Source of the DNA: Patescibacteria group bacterium UBA2135
GTDB lineage: Bacteria; Patescibacteriota; Minisyncoccia; Phycocordibacterales; UBA2135
Reading direction: 5' to 3'
Length of the DNA: 8,615 nt
NCBI GenBank assembly: GCA_002327685.1
Contig: DCXN01000002.1
Span: forward strand, 10,348 to 18,962
The notes beneath the pieces are model-generated. The model made no database searches and was not told the DNA's origin. It saw nothing but the letters and a program-made list of their open reading frames with translations. A program made the position numbers and the translations under genes. How positions within the stretch are numbered: position 1 is the first letter of the stretch; each line of letters begins with the position of its first letter. Below are positions 1 through 5,538 of this stretch, in pieces.

Positions 1-379
1 TTTTTTGTGTGACTTCCGCGCTGTGTTTTTCTCGCGCTATTCGCGCATCTTCTGCGGCGCTACGCTGCTTAACAACATTCTTGTTGTTTGTTGTCGTTCC
101 GTTTTTTGTTGTATCTTTTATCGTGCGTCGTTCAAGCAGTTTTTCTTTTAGCGAAGCCGCTGTGTCTTTTACGCGTAATTGGATGCTATTTGTTCTTTGT
201 ACTTGCGGTTCATCAGTACCTCTCTGCAGCCGTACCGGTTTCTGTTGTTTTACAGAATATGTATCTTCAGTAGTCTTTTGTTTTGCGGGTGTTACCGCCT
301 GCGTGTCGTATTGTGCAAACGTAAATGCGGGTGCTGCAAAAAACAAAAGAGCGATAAATATTGATATGCTTTTTCCCAT
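1..379 (-). CDS. exported protein of unknown function, N-terminal part (runs off left edge)
   Basis: Reading the minus strand from the ATG at 379 gives 126 codons without a stop to the window edge. The product starts MGKSISIFIALLFFAAPAF, a short basic N-terminus followed by a hydrophobic stretch ending in TFA|Q, a good Sec signal peptide with a cleavage site near residue 22-23. The remainder is hydrophilic and rich in Lys, Arg, Gln and Thr. It contains a charged, probably helical segment (about residues 67-85, LKEKLLERR) and a Thr/Asn-rich patch (about 89-98). No enzymatic motif is visible. Exported proteins with long charged helices are common in Patescibacteria, but I do not recognise a family. 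The gene lies 55 bp downstream of ppa on the same strand, so it could be cotranscribed or use its own promoter at about 422-430. No Shine-Dalgarno sequence precedes the ATG. The rest of the protein is outside the window. Confidence 0.7.
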   Translation of the reverse strand, partial: MGKSISIFIALLFFAAPAFTFAQYDTQAVTPAKQKTTEDTYSVKQQKPVRLQRGTDEPQVQRTNSIQLRVKDTAASLKEKLLERRTIKDTTKNGTTTNNKNVVKQRSAAEDARIAREKHSAEVTQK

Positions 380-421
380 GATGTATACAATTGATGACTG
401 CTAATTATGGTTAGATGACTT

Positions 422-430
422 ATTGTATCA
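422..430 (-). promoter_or_regulatory. possible extended -10 promoter element for the left-edge exported protein
   Basis: On the minus strand the ppa-to-exported-protein gap reads TGATACAAT, an extended -10 (TG-N-TACAAT, five of six consensus hexamer bases). It lies 43 nt upstream of the ATG at 379. No convincing -35 is seen at the right distance, as expected for some extended -10 promoters. Chance occurrence in AT-rich DNA is quite possible. Confidence 0.3.
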
Positions 431-434
431 CAAA

Positions 435-959
435 TTAAGAAGAATATTTTTCTTTGTAGAGCTTAAACGATCTTTCAATTGATTCGTGTGCTCTTTCTCT
501 GTTTTCCCATTCTCCCACAGTAACCTCTTTTTCCTGAAGTCCTTTGTATACTTCAAGAAAATGTTTTATTTCTTTGAGTAGATGTGTTTCAACGTGTTCA
601 ATGTTGTGTATTCCTGCAAAGCGTGGATCTTCAACTGGCACGGCAAGGATTTTTACATCATCTTCGCCATCATCTGTCATTGGTAGTTGACCAATCGGCC
701 TACTTTCTACAAGACTTCCTGGTAGGAGTGGTTCGTGGGCGAATACAAAGATGTCCAACGGATCTCCATCTTCCCATAGTGTCTGAGGGACAAAACCGTA
801 GTTGGTTGGATAATGCATAGGAGAATACAGCACTCGATCAAATTTTACGAGTCCTGTATCTTTGTCTAGTTCATATTTAACCCGGGAGAGTTTTGGAATC
901 TCAACAATGACATTGAGCTTCTCTTTGGTTCCGGGATTAATGTCGTGCCATGAGTTCAT
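435..959 (-). CDS. ppa: inorganic pyrophosphatase, family I (soluble)
   Basis: Cytoplasmic enzyme that hydrolyses pyrophosphate to two phosphates, pulling nucleic-acid, aminoacyl-tRNA and cofactor synthesis forward. At 174 aa it has the normal bacterial family I length. The signature DGDPLDIFV is at residues 64-72 with the three metal-binding aspartates D64, D66 and D69. Other active-site positions known from the E. coli enzyme can be matched by eye: E20, K28, E30, R42, Y50, Y54, D96, D101, K103, Y138 and K139, so the enzyme looks fully active. The ATG at 959 is chosen because the sequence from MNSWHDINPG onward fits the family N-terminus. The gene follows nusA on the same strand after an 87-bp spacer made entirely of a heptad repeat that touches this ATG. 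No Shine-Dalgarno sequence is visible. It is probably cotranscribed with nusA. Confidence 0.97.
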   Translation of the reverse strand: MNSWHDINPGTKEKLNVIVEIPKLSRVKYELDKDTGLVKFDRVLYSPMHYPTNYGFVPQTLWEDGDPLDIFVFAHEPLLPGSLVESRPIGQLPMTDDGEDDVKILAVPVEDPRFAGIHNIEHVETHLLKEIKHFLEVYKGLQEKEVTVGEWENRERAHESIERSFKLYKEKYSS

Positions 960-1048
960 AACAAAAATTTAAAGCTAAAAATTACAACAAAAAAATCAAA
1001 ACTTTTTTAATTTTACATTGTGGTTTTGCGTTTTTCGCTTTACATTTT
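960..1048 (-). repeat. heptad inverted repeat, copy 2 (nusA-ppa spacer, touching ppa start)
   Basis: Read on the minus strand this 89-nt block begins inside the nusA stop codon and ends at the base before the ppa ATG. It divides into 7-nt units. The first half has A-rich units (aaaatgt, aaagcga, aaaacgc, aaaacca), the second half T-rich units (such as ttagctt and taaattt), so the arms are roughly complementary. It aligns end to end with the 110-nt block upstream of pilB (3580-3689). There are only two substitutions, and two gaps of exactly 7 and 14 nt. The repeat has the same orientation relative to its downstream gene in both places. Confidence 0.85.
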
Positions 1049-2399
1049 ATGGTTTCTCCTCTTCTGTTGGTTTTTCTTTTTTTACCACTTTTTTCTCAGC
1101 CTCGATCTCTTCTTCTTTTACTGCTTCTTTTTCTTTTTCAATTTTCTCGGGAGAAACCTCTTCCTGCTCTGCTCCGTCAGTTTTAAATTCTTGACCTTGC
1201 GCCTGTTCTCGTATATCAATTTTCCATCCTGTGAGTTGCGCTGCAAGTCGCGCATTTTGACCACCTCGTCCAATTGCAAGCGAATACTGATCGGGGTCAA
1301 CTTCAATAATAGCATTTCTCGTCTCTTTTTCTAAGGTAACTTTTTCAACTTGTGCGGGAGAGAGTGCTCGCTCAATAAATTGCTCTAAATCTTCTGCCCA
1401 TTCAATAACGTCTATTTTCTCACCACCTAATTCGCTCATAACCGTTGCGACTCGCACTCCTCGCTGACCGACACATGAACCAACCGGATCAATGTGCTCA
1501 TCATTACTTGCAACTGCAATTTTTGAACGCAAACCAGGCTCGCGCGCAATGCTTTTTATCTCAACAACACCACTTGCGACTTCTGGTGCTTCAATTTCAA
1601 ATAATTTTTGTAGGAATTGAGGATGAGTGCGTGAAAGCCGCAGAGTTATGTCGCGCGGAGTTTCTTCTACAGAGTATAAGTATGCTCGTATTCGTTCTCC
1701 TTGCTTGTAGTATTCTCCCGGTATTTGCTCGCTTTTCGGCATTGCTCCAATAACTCTGCCAAGATCAACAAATACAGTGCCGCGTTCAATCCGTTGAATG
1801 GTGCCGCTTACAATCTCACCTTTGCGTTTCTCGTATTCTCCTATAACGGACACTCTTTCAGCTTCACGTATTCTTTGAATGATAACCTGTTTTGCGGTTT
1901 GTGCCGCAATGCGACCGTAATCGTCTTTTGTCTCAAGAGGAAAGACAATCTCGTCTTCTAAGTTGACCCCCTTTTTTATTTTTTTCGCGTCTTCAATAAG
2001 GATATGATGCTCTGAATTAAATCTTACTCGCTCGTCCTCTTCATCACCCTCCCCCTCGCCCGTCGTGGCATCAACAGGAGTGGATTTCTCGTTGACTTTA
2101 CCCACTTCTTTTTTTGCCATAGTGATAGGTTCTGCGACAGCCTGCGAGTCGGCTTCGTCGTCCAATTCTTCTTCCATGCGCACCATTGATTCATCCACAA
2201 CAGTTTTAATTTGTGAAAATTCTGTTTTACCAGATGCAGGGTCAAATTCCGCGCGAATAACTTGTCCGCGTTTGCCGTAGTCTTTTTTGTATGCAGCCGC
2301 AAGCGCATCTTCAACTGCCTCTAATATTTTTTCTTTTGGTATACCGCGCTCCGCTTCTAATTGCTCAAGCGCAGAATTTAATACTTTTAGATCCAACAC
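1047..2399 (-). CDS. nusA: transcription termination/antitermination factor NusA
   Basis: RNA polymerase-binding elongation factor that modulates pausing, termination and antitermination. The 450-aa product shows the full domain order: N-terminal RNAP-binding domain (1 to about 190), S1 domain (about 192-258), KH1 with GSCVGQRGVRV (307-317), and KH2 with AIGRGGQNARLA (375-386). A Lys/Glu-rich low-complexity tail follows (about 400-450) instead of the acidic repeats of E. coli. The N-terminal domain carries an acidic, Gly/Glu/Asp-rich insertion at about residues 75-127. The start is GTG at 2399, giving MLDLKVLNSALEQLE, the expected NusA beginning. No Shine-Dalgarno sequence is seen, and the start is directly preceded by a heptad repeat. 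The usual neighbours rimP and infB are absent: ppa lies downstream and an exported protein upstream. Transcription probably starts near 2530 from the promoter at 2537-2565. Confidence 0.97.
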   Translation of the reverse strand: MLDLKVLNSALEQLEAERGIPKEKILEAVEDALAAAYKKDYGKRGQVIRAEFDPASGKTEFSQIKTVVDESMVRMEEELDDEADSQAVAEPITMAKKEVGKVNEKSTPVDATTGEGEGDEEDERVRFNSEHHILIEDAKKIKKGVNLEDEIVFPLETKDDYGRIAAQTAKQVIIQRIREAERVSVIGEYEKRKGEIVSGTIQRIERGTVFVDLGRVIGAMPKSEQIPGEYYKQGERIRAYLYSVEETPRDITLRLSRTHPQFLQKLFEIEAPEVASGVVEIKSIAREPGLRSKIAVASNDEHIDPVGSCVGQRGVRVATVMSELGGEKIDVIEWAEDLEQFIERALSPAQVEKVTLEKETRNAIIEVDPDQYSLAIGRGGQNARLAAQLTGWKIDIREQAQGQEFKTDGAEQEEVSPEKIEKEKEAVKEEEIEAEKKVVKKEKPTEEEKP

Positions 2400-2400
2400 G

Positions 2401-2488
2401 CTAACTTATAACTAACAACCAACAGCTAACAACAAAAACTTTGAAAATAAAACGTTGTTGTAGGTTGTAGGTTATTCGTTGTGGGTTA
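2401..2488 (-). repeat. heptad inverted repeat in the nusA leader, touching the start codon
   Basis: The arms at 2401-2433 and 2454-2488 are imperfect reverse complements around a 20-nt A/T-rich centre. On the minus strand the distal arm reads in 7-nt units such as taaccta and caaccta. The proximal arm reads gttgtta, gctgttg, gttgtta, gttataa, ending one base before the GTG start. Pairing is good at the inner unit (6 of 7) and about 4 of 7 in the next units, better if a 4-nt bulge is allowed. The sequence differs from the ppa/pilB repeat but has the same unit length and the same position relative to the gene. Confidence 0.7.
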
Positions 2489-2496
2489 AATTAATA

Positions 2497-2522
2497 AAGC
2501 CCGTTTTTTGTCAAACGGACTT
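2497..2522 (-). promoter_or_regulatory. RNA hairpin in the nusA leader
   Basis: On the minus strand AAGTCCGTTT and AAACGGGCTT form a 10-bp stem around a 6-nt loop. All pairs form in the minus-strand RNA (one is a G-U wobble), whereas the plus-strand RNA would have a C-A mismatch, so the minus-strand transcript is the likely functional one. It is followed by TATTAATTT, a weak U-rich tract. It lies downstream of the nusA promoter and upstream of the gene, which suggests an attenuator or leader structure. It could also terminate readthrough from the 2615-3484 gene. Confidence 0.6.
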
Positions 2523-2536
2523 CTACAATATTATCT

Positions 2537-2565
2537 AGTATATACCTTTTGTACACAGATGTCAA
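2537..2565 (-). promoter_or_regulatory. sigma70-type promoter for nusA-ppa
   Basis: On the minus strand a perfect -35 TTGACA (2565-2560) is followed by a 17-nt spacer and the -10 TATACT (2542-2537, five of six consensus bases). Initiation would be near 2530, giving a leader of about 130 nt that contains the hairpin at 2497-2522 and the heptad repeat at 2401-2488. It is the best promoter match I found in the window and lies between the preceding gene's stop and nusA. Confidence 0.75.
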
Positions 2566-2614
2566 TCTTCTCAGACGAGAGATAAAAGAGATAAGATAGT
2601 TCAAAGTTAGTTTC

Positions 2615-3484
2615 CTATTCTCTACGCTTTCTTTTCTTGAAGTAATATATTACTCCCAGGACAATGGGGATTAAAAATAATATCAGCAAGATCCATTCTT
2701 TCCTATATATACCCATTTCTAATTTCCAAAGCATATATTCACTGCGAATCTCTTCAATGAATTGGGCGAGTTGTCCCTCACCACATTCTGAGGGATAATA
2801 ATTTTCTTCGTCTATTTGAATAAATCCGCTGGGATAAAGATGACCACCGCCCTGTTTTCCCATAATATTTACTTTAACATCACGTATTTCCTCAACCACA
2901 TGGTTTTGGAGAATATTGGCAAAATAATAAACGTGCTCTTCATTTCCGTTGACCAACCATCTTTCACCCGGAGCTTCACTTCTGGTGTCTCCACTTCCTA
3001 CCACCAATCTTTTCTCCCCTAGATATGTAAGGTCAAACAAAACGCCGTTTATAGTAAGCTTTTCGCTTTCCCCAACCGAAAACTGTTTAATATACTTTTC
3101 ACAGATTTTATTTCCTCGAGTAAGAGTATTTGTAAAGACATATTCAACAGGACTCTTCTGATTATCAAGTTTAGGAGTCCATTTACACATAGATTTGTAT
3201 GAACATCCTAATTTAAAGTTATTGTACTTACGGCATATGTTATGTAGTCCTCCAAAAGGTCCACTGACACTTCCTCTTTTTTTACATTCAGAATTATCCC
3301 AGTAGCAATTCAGTTCCGTAGGGGTCAAATTGCAATCTGAACTTGTTTTGAAATAAGAACAATTCGTTACTGCAGTACAGCTTCCCTCAAAAGCTGCTTG
3401 AGTTTTTGCGGGGATACCGACAACGTATATCCCCACAAACAGGAAAACGTATAAAAGGGTAACGGTAACAATTAGTATTCTCAT
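2615..3484 (-). CDS. exported cysteine-rich protein with C-terminal membrane anchor, unknown function
   Basis: The 289-aa product starts MRILIVTVTLLYVFLFVGI, a signal peptide or signal anchor; the region around AKTQAAF (about residues 26-32) may hold a cleavage site. The next 100 residues hold eight cysteines (36, 42, 51, 60, 67, 84, 94, 100), including two C-x-W motifs (CYW and CKW) in a repeated C...C...C-x-W pattern. This suggests two small disulfide-bonded modules. Cysteines 128 and 234 follow in the middle region. Residues about 264-282 form a transmembrane helix followed by the basic tail KKRKRRE, implying an outside-facing body anchored by its C-terminus. There is no LPxTG motif. The ORF could extend seven codons upstream to a TTG at 3505. 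The ATG at 3484 is preferred because it gives a normal signal peptide and lies just downstream of a -10 element. The gene is divergent from pilB, so a surface role is plausible but unproven. It lacks the upstream heptad repeat. Confidence 0.8.
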   Translation of the reverse strand: MRILIVTVTLLYVFLFVGIYVVGIPAKTQAAFEGSCTAVTNCSYFKTSSDCNLTPTELNCYWDNSECKKRGSVSGPFGGLHNICRKYNNFKLGCSYKSMCKWTPKLDNQKSPVEYVFTNTLTRGNKICEKYIKQFSVGESEKLTINGVLFDLTYLGEKRLVVGSGDTRSEAPGERWLVNGNEEHVYYFANILQNHVVEEIRDVKVNIMGKQGGGHLYPSGFIQIDEENYYPSECGEGQLAQFIEEIRSEYMLWKLEMGIYRKEWILLILFLIPIVLGVIYYFKKRKRRE

Positions 3485-3495
3485 ATTTTGAATAC

Positions 3496-3525
3496 ATTGT
3501 ACCAAAAGTTATTGATTTAAAACAA
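3496..3525 (-). promoter_or_regulatory. possible promoter giving a nearly leaderless mRNA for the exported Cys-rich protein
   Basis: The minus strand has TTGTTT (3525-3520), an 18-nt spacer and TACAAT (3501-3496). Initiation would fall about 5 nt upstream of the ATG at 3484, so the transcript would be almost leaderless, which fits the absence of a Shine-Dalgarno sequence. The -35 matches only four of six consensus bases. It also explains why the ATG at 3484, rather than the upstream TTG at 3505, is the likely start. Confidence 0.4.
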
Positions 3526-3572
3526 TGACTATCCTTCACAAAAGATTCTTCGTAAAAGGTTTTATTGTGCGG

Positions 3573-3578
3573 TATAAT
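3573..3578 (+). promoter_or_regulatory. candidate -10 element for the pilus operon
   Basis: A perfect TATAAT lies immediately before the heptad repeat upstream of pilB. The best -35 at a usable distance is TTCGTA (3549-3554, 18-nt spacer), which is weak. Transcription would begin near 3585, so the heptad repeat would make up almost the whole 5' untranslated region of pilB, about 105 nt. Confidence 0.5.
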
Positions 3579-3579
3579 T

Positions 3580-3689
3580 AAAATGTAAAATGCAAAGCGA
3601 AAAATGCAAAACCACAATGTAAAATTAAAAAAGTTTTGATTTTTTCGTTGTAATTTTTAGTTTTTCATTTTTAGCTTTAAATTTTTGTT
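3580..3689 (+). repeat. heptad inverted repeat, copy 1 (pilB leader, touching the start codon)
   Basis: This 110-nt block consists of 15 seven-nt units plus 5 nt and ends at the base before the pilB ATG. The A-rich first half (aaaatgt, aaaatgc, aaagcga, aaaatgc, aaaacca) is followed by a T-rich second half (units such as ttagttt, ttcattt, ttagctt), giving a weak large hairpin. It aligns with 960-1048 upstream of ppa. This copy has one extra A-rich unit (7 nt) and two extra T-rich units (14 nt), with two substitutions in the 89 aligned positions. Confidence 0.85.
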
Positions 3690-5441
3690 ATGCGTGTTAA
3701 AAAAGAACAATTAGAAGAATTTCTGCTTGATGCTGACTTGGTCAGTAAAGCTCAGATTGATGAAGCAACTCGTTTGGCAGATGAGAAAAAGCGTTACGTT
3801 GGTGAGGTGTTAGTTGAGCAAGGGCATGTCACCGAAGATGAGCTTCGCAAGACAGAAGCATATATTTTAGGTATCCCATTTGTGAATCTTAAAGGGCACA
3901 AGCTTGATTTCAAGGTGCTTTCGCTTATTCCTGAACCGATTGCGCGTAAACACAATATTATTTCATTTAAAAGAGATGACGGCTTACTTGAAGTTGCCAT
4001 GTTAGACACTGATGATCTTGCGGCGATTGATTTTGTTAAAAAGAAAGTTAAATTAAAAATTCTTCCGCGGCTTACAAATCAAGAATCAATTAAATCAGCT
4101 CTTGTCCAGTATCAAAAAAGTCTGAAGGCTGAATTTGGAGATATTATTCAAAAAGAGGCGGGCGCGATTAAAGAAGCTCCAGCGACTACAGATGGAAAAA
4201 GTGAGCAAAAAGATTTAAAAAAACTTGCAGAAGATATGCCTGTTGTGCGCATTGTTGATACTTTGCTCCATCATGCCATCATTCAAGATGCTTCCGACAT
4301 ACATATTGAACCGATGGAAAAAGATATACTTGTTCGTTACAGAATTGACGGTATCTTGCATGATGCCATGACACTTCCTAAGCACGCGGGTTCCGGTATT
4401 ATCGCTCGCATTAAAGTGCTTTCAAATCTTAAGCTTGATGAAAAGCGATTACCACAGGATGGTCGTTTTAAAATTGAACAAAACAACCAAAAAGTTTCTT
4501 TTCGTGTCTCTATCTTGCCGATTTATTATGGTGAGAAAGGGGTGTTACGTCTTTTGAAAGAAGATACTGATGGTCATACTCTTGAAGCTTTAGGCTTTCA
4601 TGGAGATGAACTTGAAAAAATACATCAGGCGACTAAGCAAAAGACAGGAATGATTTTAGCAACCGGACCAACTGGCTCTGGAAAAACAACAACGCTTTAC
4701 ACCGTATTAGGACTTTTAAATAACCCTAATGTTAATATTTCAACGATTGAAGACCCGATTGAATATCAGGTTCCGCGTATCAACCAGACTCAAGTCAAGC
4801 CGGATATAGGATTTACATTTGCAAATGGGCTGCGCTCGTTAGTCAGACAGGATCCCGACATTATTATGGTTGGAGAGATTAGAGATAATGAAACGGCCGC
4901 TCTTGCAATAAACGCAGCATTAACTGGTCACTTGGTACTTTCAACTTTGCATACTAATTCTGCCGCAGGCGCTGTTCCGCGGCTTATTGATATGGCTGCG
5001 GAGCCGTTTCTCTTAGTCTCAACTGTTCGAGTTATTATTGGTCAACGGCTTGTACGGCAATTATGTAAAACGAAAAAAAAGTACAAACCTAGTTCAAGTG
5101 AACTTGATAGGTTGGCAGAAGAATTTGATATGGATCGTGTGCTTACTACACTTAGAGACGAACAGATTGTTGGGCCAAAAGATACATGGTCATCAGTCGC
5201 GTTTTATAAACCAGAACCCTCAAAGGAGTGTGAAGATGGCTACAAAAGCAGAATTGGTATTCATGAGATGCTTCATGTCTCGCCTGCAATTGAGAAACTT
5301 ATCATAGAAGAAGTGTCATCAAGCGTAATAGAGGCTCAAGCGCGCAAAGAAGGCATGATGACAATGGCAGAGGATGGTATTTATAAAGTCGCGCGCGGCA
5401 TTACTTCTCTTGAGGAAGTGTTTAGGGTAATTTCAGAATAA
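3690..5441 (+). CDS. pilB: type IV pilus assembly ATPase PilB (GspE/T2SSE family)
   Basis: Cytoplasmic hexameric ATPase that drives pilus extension by turning the PilC platform. The 583-aa product has an N-terminal MshEN/GspE-N type domain (about 5-145), a linker, and the secretion ATPase core. Visible core elements are the Asp-box region SDIHIEP (202-208), Walker A GPTGSGKTT (326-334, with K332 and T333), Walker B DPDIIMVGEIRD (388-399, catalytic E396) and the His box TLHTN (419-423). The C-terminal zinc site usual in this family is degenerate: only C459 (LCKTKKK) and C514 (KECEDGYKSRIG) remain where two CxxC pairs are expected. It is a PilB/GspE rather than a PilT because of the N-terminal domain and the full length. 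The ATG directly follows the heptad repeat, without a Shine-Dalgarno sequence. It is first in the operon, ahead of pilC and the pilins. Confidence 0.96.
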   Translation: MRVKKEQLEEFLLDADLVSKAQIDEATRLADEKKRYVGEVLVEQGHVTEDELRKTEAYILGIPFVNLKGHKLDFKVLSLIPEPIARKHNIISFKRDDGLLEVAMLDTDDLAAIDFVKKKVKLKILPRLTNQESIKSALVQYQKSLKAEFGDIIQKEAGAIKEAPATTDGKSEQKDLKKLAEDMPVVRIVDTLLHHAIIQDASDIHIEPMEKDILVRYRIDGILHDAMTLPKHAGSGIIARIKVLSNLKLDEKRLPQDGRFKIEQNNQKVSFRVSILPIYYGEKGVLRLLKEDTDGHTLEALGFHGDELEKIHQATKQKTGMILATGPTGSGKTTTLYTVLGLLNNPNVNISTIEDPIEYQVPRINQTQVKPDIGFTFANGLRSLVRQDPDIIMVGEIRDNETAALAINAALTGHLVLSTLHTNSAAGAVPRLIDMAAEPFLLVSTVRVIIGQRLVRQLCKTKKKYKPSSSELDRLAEEFDMDRVLTTLRDEQIVGPKDTWSSVAFYKPEPSKECEDGYKSRIGIHEMLHVSPAIEKLIIEEVSSSVIEAQARKEGMMTMAEDGIYKVARGITSLEEVFRVISE

Positions 5442-5446
5442 AGAAC

Positions 5447-5533
5447 AATACCAATATACGAATTGTACGAATGATACTAATGTATACGAATACGTATTAG
5501 TATTATCCTGAGTACAATTTGTATATTAGTATT
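5447..5533 (+). repeat. nested inverted repeat filling the pilB-pilC spacer
   Basis: The outer arms 5447-5468 and 5512-5533 are reverse complements at 20 of 22 positions; one mismatch becomes a G-U pair in plus-strand RNA. Inside them, 5474-5485 and 5490-5503 pair around a 4-nt loop with a 2-nt bulge. The 13-nt word attagtattatcc occurs at 5496-5508 and again at 5525-5537, the second ending one base before the pilC ATG. Units of about 9 nt (tacgaattg, tacgaatga) fit better than 7 nt. In RNA it would form a long hairpin just upstream of pilC and could set the pilB:pilC ratio. It has no U-tract, so it is unlikely to be a simple terminator. Confidence 0.8.
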
Positions 5534-5538
5534 ATCCC

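Noticed and set aside
9..404. Plus-strand open frames at the left edge
   Set aside because: They overlap a minus-strand frame with a clear signal peptide and coherent hydrophilic body. The plus-strand products are Ser/Phe/Cys-rich antisense translations without a recognisable domain.
2497..2522. Hairpin as a plain terminator of the 2615-3484 gene
   Set aside because: It lies downstream of the nusA promoter, so it would also act on nusA transcripts, and its U-tract is weak. A leader element fits better, though dual use is not excluded.
3387..3617. Minus-strand peptide containing WFCIFRFAF, also present in a minus-strand frame at 6700-7119
   Set aside because: The shared peptide is only the reverse translation of the heptad repeat common to 3580-3689 and 6761-6867, not a conserved protein.
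3690..5441. Frameshift or pseudogene in pilB because of the missing cysteines
   Set aside because: The frame is continuous through the C-terminus with GYKSRIGIHEML intact on the expected side, so substitution or small deletion is more likely than a frameshift.
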